Origin: Fragilaria crotonensis
Lineage: Eukaryota > Bacillariophyta > Fragilariophyceae > Fragilariales > Fragilariaceae
Reading direction: 5' to 3'
Assembly: GCA_022925895.1 (NCBI GenBank)
Contig: JAKSYS010000392.1
Location: forward strand, 1 to 57,661
Length of the DNA stretch: 57,661 bases
A program made the translations under genes and the position numbers. The notes beneath the pieces were generated by a model, which had not been told where the DNA came from, did not search any database, and saw only the letters and a list, made by a program, of their open reading frames with translations. Below, one piece after another: positions 30,296-40,857 of this stretch. The stretch's first letter is position 1. The number at the start of each line of letters is the position of its first letter.

Positions 30296-32095
30296 ATGTC
30301 GGACGCACCACGAAGTACGCGTGCGACAGCCTTGGAGGACAAGAAACGTAGATTGGAAGAGTTGAAAGCAAGACGGGCCATGCGTGAAACATTGCCAGCG
30401 GATACTCCCAAGCCATCCGCCAATTTAGATGAGTACATTGATGGACTGCTCAAGCAGTCAGCTCCTGGAGTTCCAGACTCTATTGCCACAGTGAATAAAG
30501 AACAAGGTCAACAGCGCGAGGGGCACGAGGTACAGAAGGCTCAAGAAACAACCCAAGCTAACAAATCCGAGCCGTCCGAGCCAGCCATCTCGTCGACTCC
30601 AGCCACTGCCGCTGCACAAGTGGTCATTCAGAAGCCACGCGTCGATACGTTCGAATTTGGAACTCAAACGTTCGATGACGACTTCCCACTGGAGCAGGAG
30701 GAAGATGATCTCCCTGTGACTGGGGAGCCAACGACCACTAACGGCGACGAAAACCCTCCTGCGTTGATTGAGGAACAACAACTTGAAGTAGAACCAAAGA
30801 TTTTGAACGATGAAGAAAAGGAAGAAACGGTTGTCAAGGTTTCCTTCTCAACCTTTCTCAACACAGCGTCGAAAAAAGTTGAACGTCTATTGGGTGAGCC
30901 TGTCCTAGCTGATTTGTTGGTCAACTACGTCGGCGAGACCGATGGCGCAGAGGTGGTCGAGAAGCGACCCGACGGTTCCAAGTATGTCAGTGCGCGCCAA
31001 GTCTTTGAGCACTCCAAGTGGACCGCTGGTCGCACTGTCACCGACGTGGACTGGTCACCCCATCACCGTGAACTCATGTTGAGTTCACACGATTTGGCAT
31101 CGTCGTCCACGGCTGGTGGATCCGGTCTCTTGACTGCCGTCTCTCCGGATGTTCCTCCTTCCGCGTCTCTTGCACCACGATCGGGTGAACTGGAATCTGA
31201 TGGGCTGTGCCTGGTTTGGAACCTGAGCATGCCAGCGAGACCGGAGCATATATTTACGTGTGGATCTCCGGTTGTGAGTTCCAAGTTCCATCCGACCGAA
31301 TCGCCACTTATCATTGGTGGTTGCCAGAGCGGGCAATTGGTAATTTGGGACATCCGGGCTGGAAGACTCCCAGTTCAACGATCTGGACAGGGATATCCTA
31401 TTACGTCCATTCAAGTTGTTGAAGGAGGGGTAAGTTTTTCTCTTTTGTCAGCGGAAGGCGCCTCGTCAGTTTGCTCACATTTTTCAGTCTGGATTAGTGA
31501 CATCGTCCACAGACGGAAAACTCAGTTTCTGGTCGCTTGCTAATCTTCGAGATCCCGCAGAGGTTGTTCAATTGGCTGGAAATCTATCCTGCGTTGCTGT
31601 GGCGTCTAACAATGCATTCTATTGCGGTGATGAGTCTGGCTCCGTATTTTTGTGCCCGCTAAGCGAAAACAAGTCAAAAGCGAGAAGCTCACTTTGGGTT
31701 AGTAACAGCTGTATCCGTGAAGAAGAACTTGGTATTGTCGTCCGGCGTCGACTGGACTGTCAAACTGACCAAGAACGAGAAAACAATTTGGAGCGTCGTG
31801 AGTAATTCGTACGACTACATGAGTGACGTGCAATGGAATCCCGCATCCATCCTTGTTGGCGACTGCATCCAGCAACGGCAGTGTCGGTTTGTGGAATTTG
31901 GCGGATTCGATTGAAGACGCCCTCGGAGAAGTTATTGTGGAACCCGGCGTCGGCGTCAACAAGGTTCGTTGGTCCGCCGACGGCCGTCGACTACTGATTG
32001 CGGCCGGAGAGCGAGTCCATGTCTTGAGTTTGGCGGACGACGTCTTGCGCCAGAAAGGAGATGAAGAAGAGCGTATGACCAATTTGTTGGCTTAG
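30296..32095 (+). CDS. Dynein intermediate chain (cytoplasmic type), frame interrupted twice
   Basis: Starts MSDAPRSTRATALEDKKRRLEELKARR, matching the charged N-terminal helix of cytoplasmic dynein intermediate chains that binds dynactin. Then a disordered acidic linker and C-terminal WD40 repeats: TDVDWSPHHRELMLSSH, GLCLVWNLSMPARPEHIF, GYPITSIQVVEGG. Exon 1 is 30296-31429; a 58 bp intron (GTAAGT...TTTTCAG) leads to exon 2 at 31488. In exon 2 the WD40 sequence moves frame twice: near 31680 (before EAHFGLVTAVSVKK) and near 31848 (before HPSLLATASSNG). Each could be loss of a dinucleotide (GA, CA). It ends KVRWSADGRRLL...MTNLLA at 32095. The role would be cargo and chain assembly on the dynein motor. 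Either a pseudogene or sequence errors. Confidence 0.82.
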
Positions 32096-32670
32096 GTATC
32101 ATCAAAGATGAACGTATGGTCGTGATAATGGTTAGTCGAGCTCAATGACATTCTTCGATGTCGATTGATTGTCAATACTTTTTGCATCGCGATTGTTTTT
32201 TTGGACTCGTTTCTGTGCAACTCAGTAGGTGCTAACCATAGTTTGAGGCCATGAAGTGTGTGTGTGAGGGAGAAAGCGTAGAACTCACCTCTCGAATCAA
32301 TTGTCGACGGCTCCAGAATTACGGGAGAAAACAACGAGACCTATTGAATTCGGGGCCCGCCCCTTTGACAGATAACATGACATTGCTAACAGGAAACGGA
32401 TGAGTGGAGAGGAATACTCGCTGATACACGTCCGGCCGTCAAACGCAGCGACGACTCCAGTTCGATCTGGCAGTTGCTCTCAAATTCATGGATCACTTCG
32501 TTTTTGCTCCTCCAAGGGTGACGAGACGAACAGGTCTTGGTGCATTTTCTTGTCTTGGACATGACGGAACTGTTTTGTTTCCTATGCGTTCATCTTGATT
32601 TGATCGATGGCGAAGTCTGTTTGGAATGTTTTGTTTCCGAAACATTCAACTGATGGTACCGAAGTCGCCA
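32096..32670. other. Short intergenic stretch
   Basis: About 575 bases between the dynein gene and the convergent DUF6824-like gene. No gene, repeat or hairpin stands out. Confidence 0.4.
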
Positions 32671-34319
32671 CTACTGAGTAGGACAGCCTACACGGATAAA
32701 AGTTTTCATCAGCGAAGTCAAAAACCAATGGGCACGGCTATTTACATGGTTAAAACTAAGCCGATCTTGTGCGCCGCATTCATCAGACTCAAACCTATTA
32801 TCATGGAAAGAGCCGAGGACAGAGCGAGGACCCTGACTCATTTGTAGTACCTTGCTCTGGACACACATCGTTTGGACGGGATCCCAACCTGTGATTTCGG
32901 CACTCTGGAGGAAGGCCTGTACGAGAAGTAATCCTAGTGCCTGCATGAAAGGGTGGAAAAGGCTTCCAAAAGCAAAGTGTTGCCATTTCGGTCGCTCGGA
33001 GCGAGCATCCTTGGGGCTATCTTCTGAGTTGATTTTGGAACACTTGAACCAAACGTTGCATTGAGAAGATGCGTCGATCGTGTGAGAGTCCATCTGGCGG
33101 TCGGGAGGGAGGCCTACGAGAGATTTTATTTCAAGACCCTGCTCTTCGCGGTCGGAGAGGATGTGGATACGATCGTCTTGAGATTTCGTTTGCTCGACCA
33201 ACACGGTTTTGAGGTGGTCGAGATCTTCCAGAGAAAACCTTAACTGTTGATTCGTAGGTAAACCTATCGGATAAGGTGCGATACAACACCCGTAGGTTGG
33301 CTCAAGGGCGTCATCTGGCATGTGATCGCGGCTGCCACAAGAAAGGCCCGTTTGATTTGTATTTTCTTCATCCTGCTCGTTGTGGGCAAAGAGGCTTTGG
33401 ACATGGTCGTCTTGAGATTGCATTTGCTCGATCAACAGGAAATCGAGGTCTTCTGGAGGATAAGGATAGAATTCGGTATGAGTTGCTTCGATGGGTTGGT
33501 TTGCGTTATCTGACATTTGATGGTGGCTATCAGAAGAAAGGCCTCCGTGAAACGCACTTCCTTGATCCTGCTCGTTGTGGTCAAAGAGGTTTTGGACAAG
33601 GTCGAATTGTGATTCCATGTGCTCGGTTAACAGGAAATCGAGATCTTCTGGAGGATAAGTATAAAATTCGACATGGCTTGCGTCGGTAGGTTGGTTTGAC
33701 TTATCTGACAAGTGATGGCGGCTGACAGGAGGATGGCCATTTTGTAAACTAAATGCAACAGCATCGTTGATGATGTTTCGTTTACATTCAGTGCCGTCGA
33801 CCTCCTCCAAAGTCATTGCAAGGATGTTCAGGTTCTCTTGCTCCAACGCAGACTTGAGAAGGCCAAGCGGGCTTCCTCGTTGAGAGCGTATTTGATGATG
33901 TACAGCGTGTCGGACGAGCAAAGCCGTGAATATCTCGCTGCATCATTGTCCCATTCGAAGAACTTTCTTGGCTTGTGGCAGTCCCAAAATGCTTGGGCGA
34001 TATCTTCAACGGAGTGAGTGTCTTGTGGTAAATCCTTGATGCACTTTTGAATCAAAAGTTTAAACAGTTGATTTCCTGGATGTTCGTTTGTTGACATTGC
34101 GTTACCGCAGAAGATGACATCATCGGTTGTTGGCGAGGCCGAGACGGCAGAAAGTCTTGCACCTTGTGCAACGGTGCGAGTAGTGCTTTCAAAAATAGCC
34201 TGTACTGTGAGGTGGTCGTGAGGCAAGGATGTTAATGATCTCTGTTGTAACATCGCTGTCAAAAACATCATTTGAAAGTCACTCTTACCCATTGTTTTTG
34301 AGTTGCAATTTGAGTGCAT
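32671..34319 (-). CDS. DUF6824-like domain protein A (long form with tandem repeats), one apparent frameshift
   Basis: Model: exon 1 34319-34289 (Met plus nine codons), 84 bp phase-1 intron 34288-34205 (GTAAG...CACAG), exon 2 from 34204. The domain has DDVIFCGNAMSTNEHPGNQLF, the D-V-x-x-G...HPGN-x-x-F signature of DUF6824, followed by a helical part ending IIKYALNEE. Near 33860 the frame shifts (+2 or -1) and the protein continues LLKSALEQENLNILAMTLEEVDG. Then come three repeats of about 57 residues, each with YPPEDLDFLL-like or FSLEDLDHL-like cores and a QSQDD...HNEQ segment, and a unique tail to 32671. DUF6824 has no known activity. Copy C at 40.8-42.5 kb has the same plan. Confidence 0.65.
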
Positions 34320-36203
34320 GCTGTTGTACTTTGTTGTGGTGGCTTGGTGAAAAAGACAGTGAGCCGTTGGCGCACATCACGGGGACGGGCAACTGGCAGG
34401 CACATTGTTGTTCAGTCGTGATTGGGAAAACGAAAGAACACGACTTCAGACGTGCATGATGACGTCGTAGCCAAGAAGAAATCATGAAAAGGAGGCAGTG
34501 CTGACCTTGACGTGTGTTTGATGTATGATATCTCTGAAACGTGATAGCGTGATATATTCTCGGAGTCGAGCACTGAAACTTGCCAACACGAATTGACCAC
34601 GATCAAAGGATGTGTTGATTAGAACATGCCCATGCCATGTGTCCTGACAAAACAAGAACTAAAGCAGCTTTGACAATTGCATTTTATTTTTCATTGTCCA
34701 CCCTTCTGTGTCATGCTTGCAAACAAAACAGAACTGAATTCCTGAATTTCACAAAATCAGTTGACAAGCGCAATCTTGCTCATCTTTCACAATCCTTGCA
34801 TCATGTATCCCTTGGAAAAACTGTTACACGTGACTTAACAACAACAAACATGAAGGAGGTCCATTCACGTACTACAGAAGATGAGCAATATACTGTGACT
34901 CACATGATAGTGACAATTCTGGTGGATCCAACAACTTCAACAGCAATGATGATGTCAATGATGCCACCTTTGTTTCAAATGGTTACATCCAATGCTAAAG
35001 GTAATCAGGATCCAAACAGCAACGTCAGGTTCTCTAGAATTGGAAAACGTTCAGCATGCTATGTAGCATTCACTGCAATAACATGGAGGTGAATCAAAAC
35101 ATTGCGAGAAACTCAAGGTTCTTGTTATTGGAAGACTACTTTGAAAATGCCATTGAAGCAGCATAAATATGTCTGTACTATGTATTATTCCCACTGACAA
35201 TGGAATCTTTGTTGTCCTCACTTTTGATGGAATCTTATAATATCAATCAGATTTGGCAGAAGACACAGAATTGTCCCAGATACACTTTACATTGTTGCAT
35301 TATGAAGATATCTATAGGAACCAGTACTGAGCCAGCATGTGACTTATGAAGATATCTATAGGAACCAGTACTGAGCCAGCATGTGACTTTTTATTTATCT
35401 TGAGCAGCACCTTCATCCCGTTTCAGCAAAGTACTGTTCACAATTTCATCATACACTCGCAACAGCCAGTCAATCAGCATGGAAATATACTGAGACTTGT
35501 ATGGAAAAATGCATGGCTGTAGTACCTGCGCAGGGATTTTGAAACAGATGGAGTTGGTGAGTTTAACATGCCAGTATACATGAAGGTGTATTGTGAGTAC
35601 AAGATATGCATAAGTATGATGCAGGACAAACCAATGGGCTTTGAATCAAGTATTGATTGATAACTTCATAAATACAAATTTTAAAAGAAGTCACAAAAAC
35701 TACTTAGATGGACACATCATTTGATATGCGATCAAATACCATGGAATGTAGCTAATGCACACATAGTTGTGACATGCACATGTATCTCTTCAGCAATACG
35801 ACGACAATGAAAACAGGATTTGAATCACCAAGTCAAAAGAAATGATGAAACGAACCAATAATACAGCACGCAAGGACGACGCCAGATAAACACTTAACTT
35901 TTAACATTTAGTTATACAATGCCACATAAGATGTATTCATCGTGCTACGCATGCAAATTCAAAGTTTTACAGCATTGGTGGTGCAAAATCAAAATACGGC
36001 ATAATCAAACTGAATCTGTGAAACGTCTAACAACAAATGAGAATATTCGTCTCGGGCATTGCAATTGGTTTCTACAGGGTTCAAGGCTCAGGTATTTGCC
36101 CTGGTTTGGGGGAGTGAGTTTCATACACCATTGCGTAATAGCACTCAGTGTATCACGTGGTGGCATGGTAATTAACAGACTATCCACACTTTTGCGATTC
36201 TGT
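34320..36203. other. Intergenic stretch with a short tandem duplication
   Basis: An open frame at 34637-35092 (151 codons) has a hydrophobic start but no family resemblance. The 35.1-35.9 kb part is AT-rich and empty. From about 36090 the sequence matches 43155-43350, the left part of the segmental duplication described for the DUF6824-like copies. Confidence 0.45.
35301..35388. repeat. 44 bp perfect tandem duplication
   Basis: The unit starting TATGAAGATATCTATAGG occurs at 35301-35344 and immediately again at 35345-35388 without visible differences, which suggests a recent slippage or unequal exchange event. Confidence 0.9.
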
Positions 36204-36348
36204 TTACATGATATTAATCTCGATGAGGCGATCGATGATACCTGAAGAGACTCTCAAGTCATCGTGATATTCAGTTGAGTCGATTTCAAAGTCAAGCGAA
36301 TCTAGAATTCTTTGGGTGTCTCGTCGATTGGATAATTATAAGGTTTGA

Positions 36349-36993
36349 TCAACCTGTCGCCATGGGACTTGTTGGCACGAATGACGTGACGACAGGCAGG
36401 TGGCAGACCATGTTGAAAGTACTTTTGACAGCCTCGTCAATGACCGCACTGTGGCGGGTGCCATCGGCGCTGTCCAAGGCCGTGGCAAGTAGGTTAAGTT
36501 TCCCTTGCTCGACTTTCATGTGCAATACAAACTCTGTCTCTACTTCAAGTGTGTGTTTAATGATAGCAACCGCCTCGCATGTGTTAAGCTGTACCCAGCT
36601 CTCTGATTCCTTGTTTCTCTCGAAGAAGATGGATGGCCCCTCATGAGGTTCGTGGCACTTCAAAATTGCTTCCGCGATATCATCAAGGGGGTGATTATCT
36701 TTTATCTCCGTGATACACTTCTTGATCAGGAGTGCAAACTTCTGATTTCCTGGGTGTGCGTTCGTCAACCTTGGGTTACCGTAGAAGAGGACATCATCCG
36801 CCTTTGGTGAGAACTCATTCCTGGCTCGCTTAGCAGAGGTCCAACGTGTGTTTGCGTTCGCATCATGACGTTTCGTTCCCAATGACTGTGTCTGCACTGT
36901 GACAAAGTCGTGAGGTGGGTTTTTCGGACGAGAGCACCGGTGCACCTCCTTACCTATTGTCCGCGATCTGTCTAGGTCAAACGATGGGTTCAT
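36349..36993 (-). CDS. DUF6824-like domain protein B (short form)
   Basis: Model: exon 1 36993-36954 (Met plus 12 codons), 57 bp phase-1 intron 36953-36897 (GTAAGG...CACAG), exon 2 36896-36349; about 195 aa. The domain reads ADDVLFYGNPRLTNAHPGNQKF and then a helical part with AVAIIKHTLEVE, the same plan as copies A and C. After the stop at 36349 a conserved tail (SLDFEIDSTEYHDD... GIIDRLIEINIM, stop at 36204) is still readable in another frame and matches copy D at 43275-43440. So the original gene probably ran to 36204 and has lost its last part, or a further small intron exists. Confidence 0.65.
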   Translation of the reverse strand: MNPSFDLDRSRTIGKEVHRCSRPKNPPHDFVTVQTQSLGTKRHDANANTRWTSAKRARNEFSPKADDVLFYGNPRLTNAHPGNQKFALLIKKCITEIKDNHPLDDIAEAILKCHEPHEGPSIFFERNKESESWVQLNTCEAVAIIKHTLEVETEFVLHMKVEQGKLNLLATALDSADGTRHSAVIDEAVKSTFNMVCHLPVVTSFVPTSPMATG

Positions 36994-37335
36994 TGAATTT
37001 GGTCGATTGTAGTTTTATGACATGCTTCCAGTGGTTGGACGCAGGTTGCAGGGGTGTTCGGTGACGGCATGTTTCGATGTGGCTTGAAGAAGTTCGCCTT
37101 CTAACAAGAGGTAATTTTGTTAAACAGAATGCGACGCTGACGGCTTGGCACAGAAAACGACTAAACCACGATCTGTGATTCGCGCTTCAAGTACTGTACC
37201 CTAGTAGAGTCACACACTACTACGGTAGCACCGCACTCCGAGTACTCGGTGTACTTTGACGAGTTAAATTGGGACGATGGTCGACCAGAAGGTTCCGCCC
37301 CAAGGCTCGTTGATCGATCAATGAGAGGCAACTCT

Positions 37336-38067
37336 CTAGCCAAAGCATTCCCTCTTACGACCACGTAACCGTACCGCACTTAGTCGCTGCAATACCGAAT
37401 CACTTTTGTTGCTTGTGGCCTTGTAGGCCTTCAAAATTTCAGGAAGGAAAGATGTCTCCTCCAATTCGGGATGTGTTGATACCAAGGCCCGCTCCAAAAC
37501 ATAAAGGTCGACTGCCATTTCTTCGGGGTTGGACGATACTTTTGCCAGCCCGAAATCAATCAATGACACTTTTTTCTCGTCAGTGTGAATCATGTTCGAT
37601 GTCGTCAGGTCTCCGTGGATCGTACCAGTATTGTGAAGCTTTCCTATCAAAACACCAATCTCATTTGCGAATTTGTTCATTTCAGGTGAAGCAGTACTAA
37701 CTGAAGTCACCGTCTCTGTGCTTGATGACTCGCAACATTGTTCAAGATACTTCCGTACAGTAACACCAGAAAGATGTTCAAGGTACAAAATTGGTATTTG
37801 CACGCCCCAAACTGCTGGGCACGCAACCCCGCCTCGTCTCGCACGAAGCAATGCCTTGGCCTCGGCCTTACACCTTGCCCTTGTGAGACGTTCGTCCAAT
37901 ACTGGATGCCTATATCTTTTGGCAAACCGTTCCTTGGCAACTGCAGCCTTGTCGGGAGGGAGGAAGGACGGGATCTTCCATATTCGTGCTTCGGCTCCTT
38001 GAGATAGCAACTCCCACTCTGGCTTTGGCTCGAAGGGATGAAAGGACTTGTTGGAGGAGGAAGACAT
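37336..38067 (-). CDS. BUD32: KEOPS complex protein kinase Bud32 (TP53RK/PRPK)
   Basis: 243 aa from the Met at 38067 (MSSSSNKSF); an upstream in-frame Met at 38217 adds 50 residues that do not look conserved. It is a small atypical kinase lacking much of the usual C-lobe. The glycine-rich loop is replaced by SQGAEARIW, then RHPVLDERLTRARCKAEAKAL, the catalytic loop HGDLTTSN, the metal site DFGLA, and the diagnostic EEMAVDLYVLERAL and the basic C-terminal VRLRGRKR. These are hallmarks of Bud32, which works in KEOPS with Kae1 and others to make the t6A base of ANN-decoding tRNAs. The extreme C-terminal Arg/Lys tail is needed for tRNA in other species and is kept. No frameshift. Confidence 0.95.
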   Translation of the reverse strand: MSSSSNKSFHPFEPKPEWELLSQGAEARIWKIPSFLPPDKAAVAKERFAKRYRHPVLDERLTRARCKAEAKALLRARRGGVACPAVWGVQIPILYLEHLSGVTVRKYLEQCCESSSTETVTSVSTASPEMNKFANEIGVLIGKLHNTGTIHGDLTTSNMIHTDEKKVSLIDFGLAKVSSNPEEMAVDLYVLERALVSTHPELEETSFLPEILKAYKATSNKSDSVLQRLSAVRLRGRKRECFG

Positions 38068-38728
38068 GGCGCGGTTACAAGTGGAATCAAGAACACGTGT
38101 GGCTGTTTGTGTTGTATTGTACACACAGGTGCTGCAATTTTTAGGAGCGCTGCGTGCAATACACAGATCACAGATACACAGGCCGTGCGGATCAGCGTGA
38201 CAAGACGCAAGACACAACTGCCGGGTGCATGGTGTCTGTTATCGTCCGTCGCATACTGAACTGTACAGTACGGTAGTCACGTCTATGAATACGATTGCCT
38301 GCTTTAAAAAAATTGTTCTTTTATATAGATAGTGCGCGGCTGTTCACCTGTTCACGGTTCGGAGATGCGATTGATGTGCGAGATATGAGATAACGTAGTC
38401 ACACTATGAAATCTGGGGAAAGTGACTTTTGGATTCTCGTTTCGCAGCTGGAAGCAAAAAAAAACTGTTCACCGAAGTTCCATGTGACTCATGTCACGCA
38501 CTTGCAACCTACGAGTACATATCTTTCAGAAACCAAAACTATATTCATGCATGAATATATATGACAGCGTAGGACACCTGTGAGCCCAGGAACAAAAACA
38601 CACACGGATGAACATCTGATAAAACGACCAGAAAAACGACAGGTCTTGACTTGCACTGACGAGTCATTATAGTACGACGCAAGCGAACAAACGCTGCTGC
38701 CTTTACTTTTCTCCTCGAAACACTTCCT

Positions 38729-39913
38729 ATGGATCCCTATCGTGCTCTCTTCCTCCGTCAGGTTCGACAAATCGCAACGTCCAAGCCTGGAAGGGCATCG
38801 TTGCATCAGTTGCTTCGGACGGTGGAACCGGAACTTACGCTGGACGACGTGGAAAGCCCATTGACTCGAAAGAGGGCGTTCGGTCAATTAAAAAAGAGAA
38901 TCCTCCAAAATGGGAGAAACGAAGACGCCGACGCTGCCGACGAATTGTATTTCGAAGTTGGAGAATTTTTCGATGCGTGCTGTCGGGTCATGGATGCACC
39001 TGTTGCTACAAGGATTGGTGCAGATATCAAGACACCTGCTCCTATTCAGACACCAGCTTTTCCTCCAGATTTCAATGTAATTGAAAAGTGGCCCTTCATT
39101 TGCTACCACCATCCGGTGATTCCAGAGATGGGCAATCTCGCTGACAGAAATAGCACTCTGGATGTATTCATGGGCTACAAGTGCATTAATGCACGCGGAT
39201 GCGTTGCTCACGGTACCAAGCCTGGCCTTTTCTATGGCTGGAGTAAAGTGGAGCAGGATTCCGCGAGATGTGTCAATGCCGGCCATCTGTTCAGTGAAAA
39301 ATTCCAAGGAGCCAGGCGCCTTGTGGGGAAAAATGCCATCAAGGAAGAGCTCACAACACGAGGACCTGTCATATCGACGTCGTTCGTGCTGGCACCAAAT
39401 TACGTCAGCTCCAGCGAAAACATGAGCTCGTTCTTAGAGGACCGTATTGGAAAGAATCATCCAGTGGTCATAGTCGGCTGGGAATTGACTGCATTCGAGG
39501 AGGTTTGGCGAGCCATTGCCTGCGATGATACAGTTATACCGATCGCATTCGGGCAGTTTGGAATCGATGAGGCATGTATAGCTCCAGTATCCAACCTCGA
39601 GCACGTTTCATGGCAAAGTGGTCCTTTCTTGGATCTGGACGTCTCAAGCTGGCCCGTCGACTGGATGTCGTGGACTGAGCCGGAGTTCTTGCTAACCTCA
39701 GATCAGTTGGCGACCTTGTCCGAGCGTCTCGATGAAGGGTTTCGATCAGTCAAAGGAAAGCGCGCTCGTTTCGTTGTTCGCGACAAGACCAAACTGGCTC
39801 ACAGCCGTGTTTGGTACTTGGATGACATAAAATGGGACCTAACAGCCAAGGAGTGGAATATCACAGCATCCATCACACCTGTCCTCGAACAGGCTGTCGA
39901 GCCCTGCATTTGA
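38729..39913 (+). CDS. Papain-fold-like (peptidase C1-like) protein, probably without the catalytic Cys
   Basis: 394 aa, single exon. The middle part resembles the C-terminal half of C1 peptidases: EELTTRGPVISTSFVLAPNY, then NHPVVIVGWEL with the His at the place of the catalytic His, then FGQFGIDEACIAP, which recalls the GSFGI..C end of cathepsin-like proteins. I cannot find the CGSCWAF block with the nucleophile Cys; the nearest Cys-containing segment (GYKCINARGCVAHG) is different. The N-terminal 100 residues are basic and helical (KRAFGQLKKRIL). So it is either a non-catalytic relative or a chance similarity. It stands divergent to Bud32 with about 660 bp between the starts. A truncated copy of its 3' end is at 44217-44560. 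Confidence 0.5.
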   Translation: MDPYRALFLRQVRQIATSKPGRASLHQLLRTVEPELTLDDVESPLTRKRAFGQLKKRILQNGRNEDADAADELYFEVGEFFDACCRVMDAPVATRIGADIKTPAPIQTPAFPPDFNVIEKWPFICYHHPVIPEMGNLADRNSTLDVFMGYKCINARGCVAHGTKPGLFYGWSKVEQDSARCVNAGHLFSEKFQGARRLVGKNAIKEELTTRGPVISTSFVLAPNYVSSSENMSSFLEDRIGKNHPVVIVGWELTAFEEVWRAIACDDTVIPIAFGQFGIDEACIAPVSNLEHVSWQSGPFLDLDVSSWPVDWMSWTEPEFLLTSDQLATLSERLDEGFRSVKGKRARFVVRDKTKLAHSRVWYLDDIKWDLTAKEWNITASITPVLEQAVEPCI

Positions 39914-40757
39914 ATCGCACTGTGGTGAAAGCCTTTCATGTCACGTGTGTGTGTGTGCACTTGGAGTAATTGTACTATTTTATCTTTGGTATTTGTGGCA
40001 CCATCCTTACTATTGTGCAGCAAGTAGATATGTTGCACTCCGGGGTACTCGAGTAGTCCCCTCACAGTGGTGATGAGGATGGTAATCGCATCTTTTTTGT
40101 TGTGCACGTATTCCACTCAATAAAAAAGCTCCCTACATTAGTGTAGATCTTCTCGAGTATGTATGGTACAAGTACTCGAGTTCTCGGCAATAGAATCGAG
40201 AAGTAGGCCCGCCCACACGGACAATTTAAAATTCAGGACGTGAGGAAATGAACCTTGCCGGCGGATGGATTCAAGGCATTTCCCCGCGATTGTGCGGATC
40301 TGCGGTTGTTCTATCCCACCAAAATACTGGCGAAGCAACTATAACAAAGGATTTCTGGGCATTCCCCCTTGGCAGATGGATGGAAGCCAACAGCATGACA
40401 TTGAATACGGAAAACGGAAAGTATGGAGAACGATTATCAAGTTTGGATGGGCTTTCACCAGCCTGCGACCATGTGAGTCGTCGGCAAAGTCTCAAATGTG
40501 ATGGAGGATGTCGCAATATACATAGCATCATGAAGGGAAGCAATCTGTTCAGAATCCATTTGAATCGCACTCTATTCTTTGGACGACCTTGTTCGATGGA
40601 TGCATCTATCAGATGTTTCAATCTCACATCCGCCGCGGTTCCGACAGCAATTCTTGAATGTGTTTCTTGCGAGCCAGAGTAAGGCCTGTATGAGAAGTAA
40701 GCCTAGAGCCTGCACATCGTGGTGGTTCAAAACACTTCCGGCAGCAATAAGCTGGCA
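39914..40757. other. Intergenic stretch with the 3' part of a tandem duplication
   Basis: The first 90 bases after the stop (GTGGTGAAAGCCTTTCAT...) are repeated after the gene fragment at 44.5 kb. The rest shows no supported gene; frames at 40248-40682 lack any domain. Confidence 0.45.
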
Positions 40758-40857
40758 TCAGTTTCTTGCGAGCCAGAGTAAGGCCTGTATGAGAAGTAAG
40801 CCTAGAGCCTGCACATCGTGGTGATTCAAAACACTTCCGGCAGCAATAAGCTGGCAT
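40662..40857. repeat. 99 bp tandem duplication
   Basis: The unit starting GTTTCTTGCGAGCCAGAG occurs at 40662-40760 and again from 40761 with one or two differences. It covers the stop codon of DUF6824-like gene C and would add 33 codons without shifting frame. Confidence 0.9.

Noticed and set aside
35301-35388. CRISPR-like or regulatory repeat
   Set aside because: Only two abutting 44 bp units without spacers: a simple tandem duplication.
35919-36245. Plus-strand frames ending DEAIDDT (36245) and DEAIDDA (43328) in both duplicated blocks, possibly a conserved gene
   Set aside because: The similarity follows from the segmental duplication, and the minus-strand reading (GIIDRLIEI / GVVDRLVVI) continues the DUF6824-like genes better.
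38067-38217. Longer N-terminus for Bud32
   Set aside because: The 50 extra residues are Cys-rich and unlike any Bud32, whereas the inner Met is followed at once by the kinase fold.
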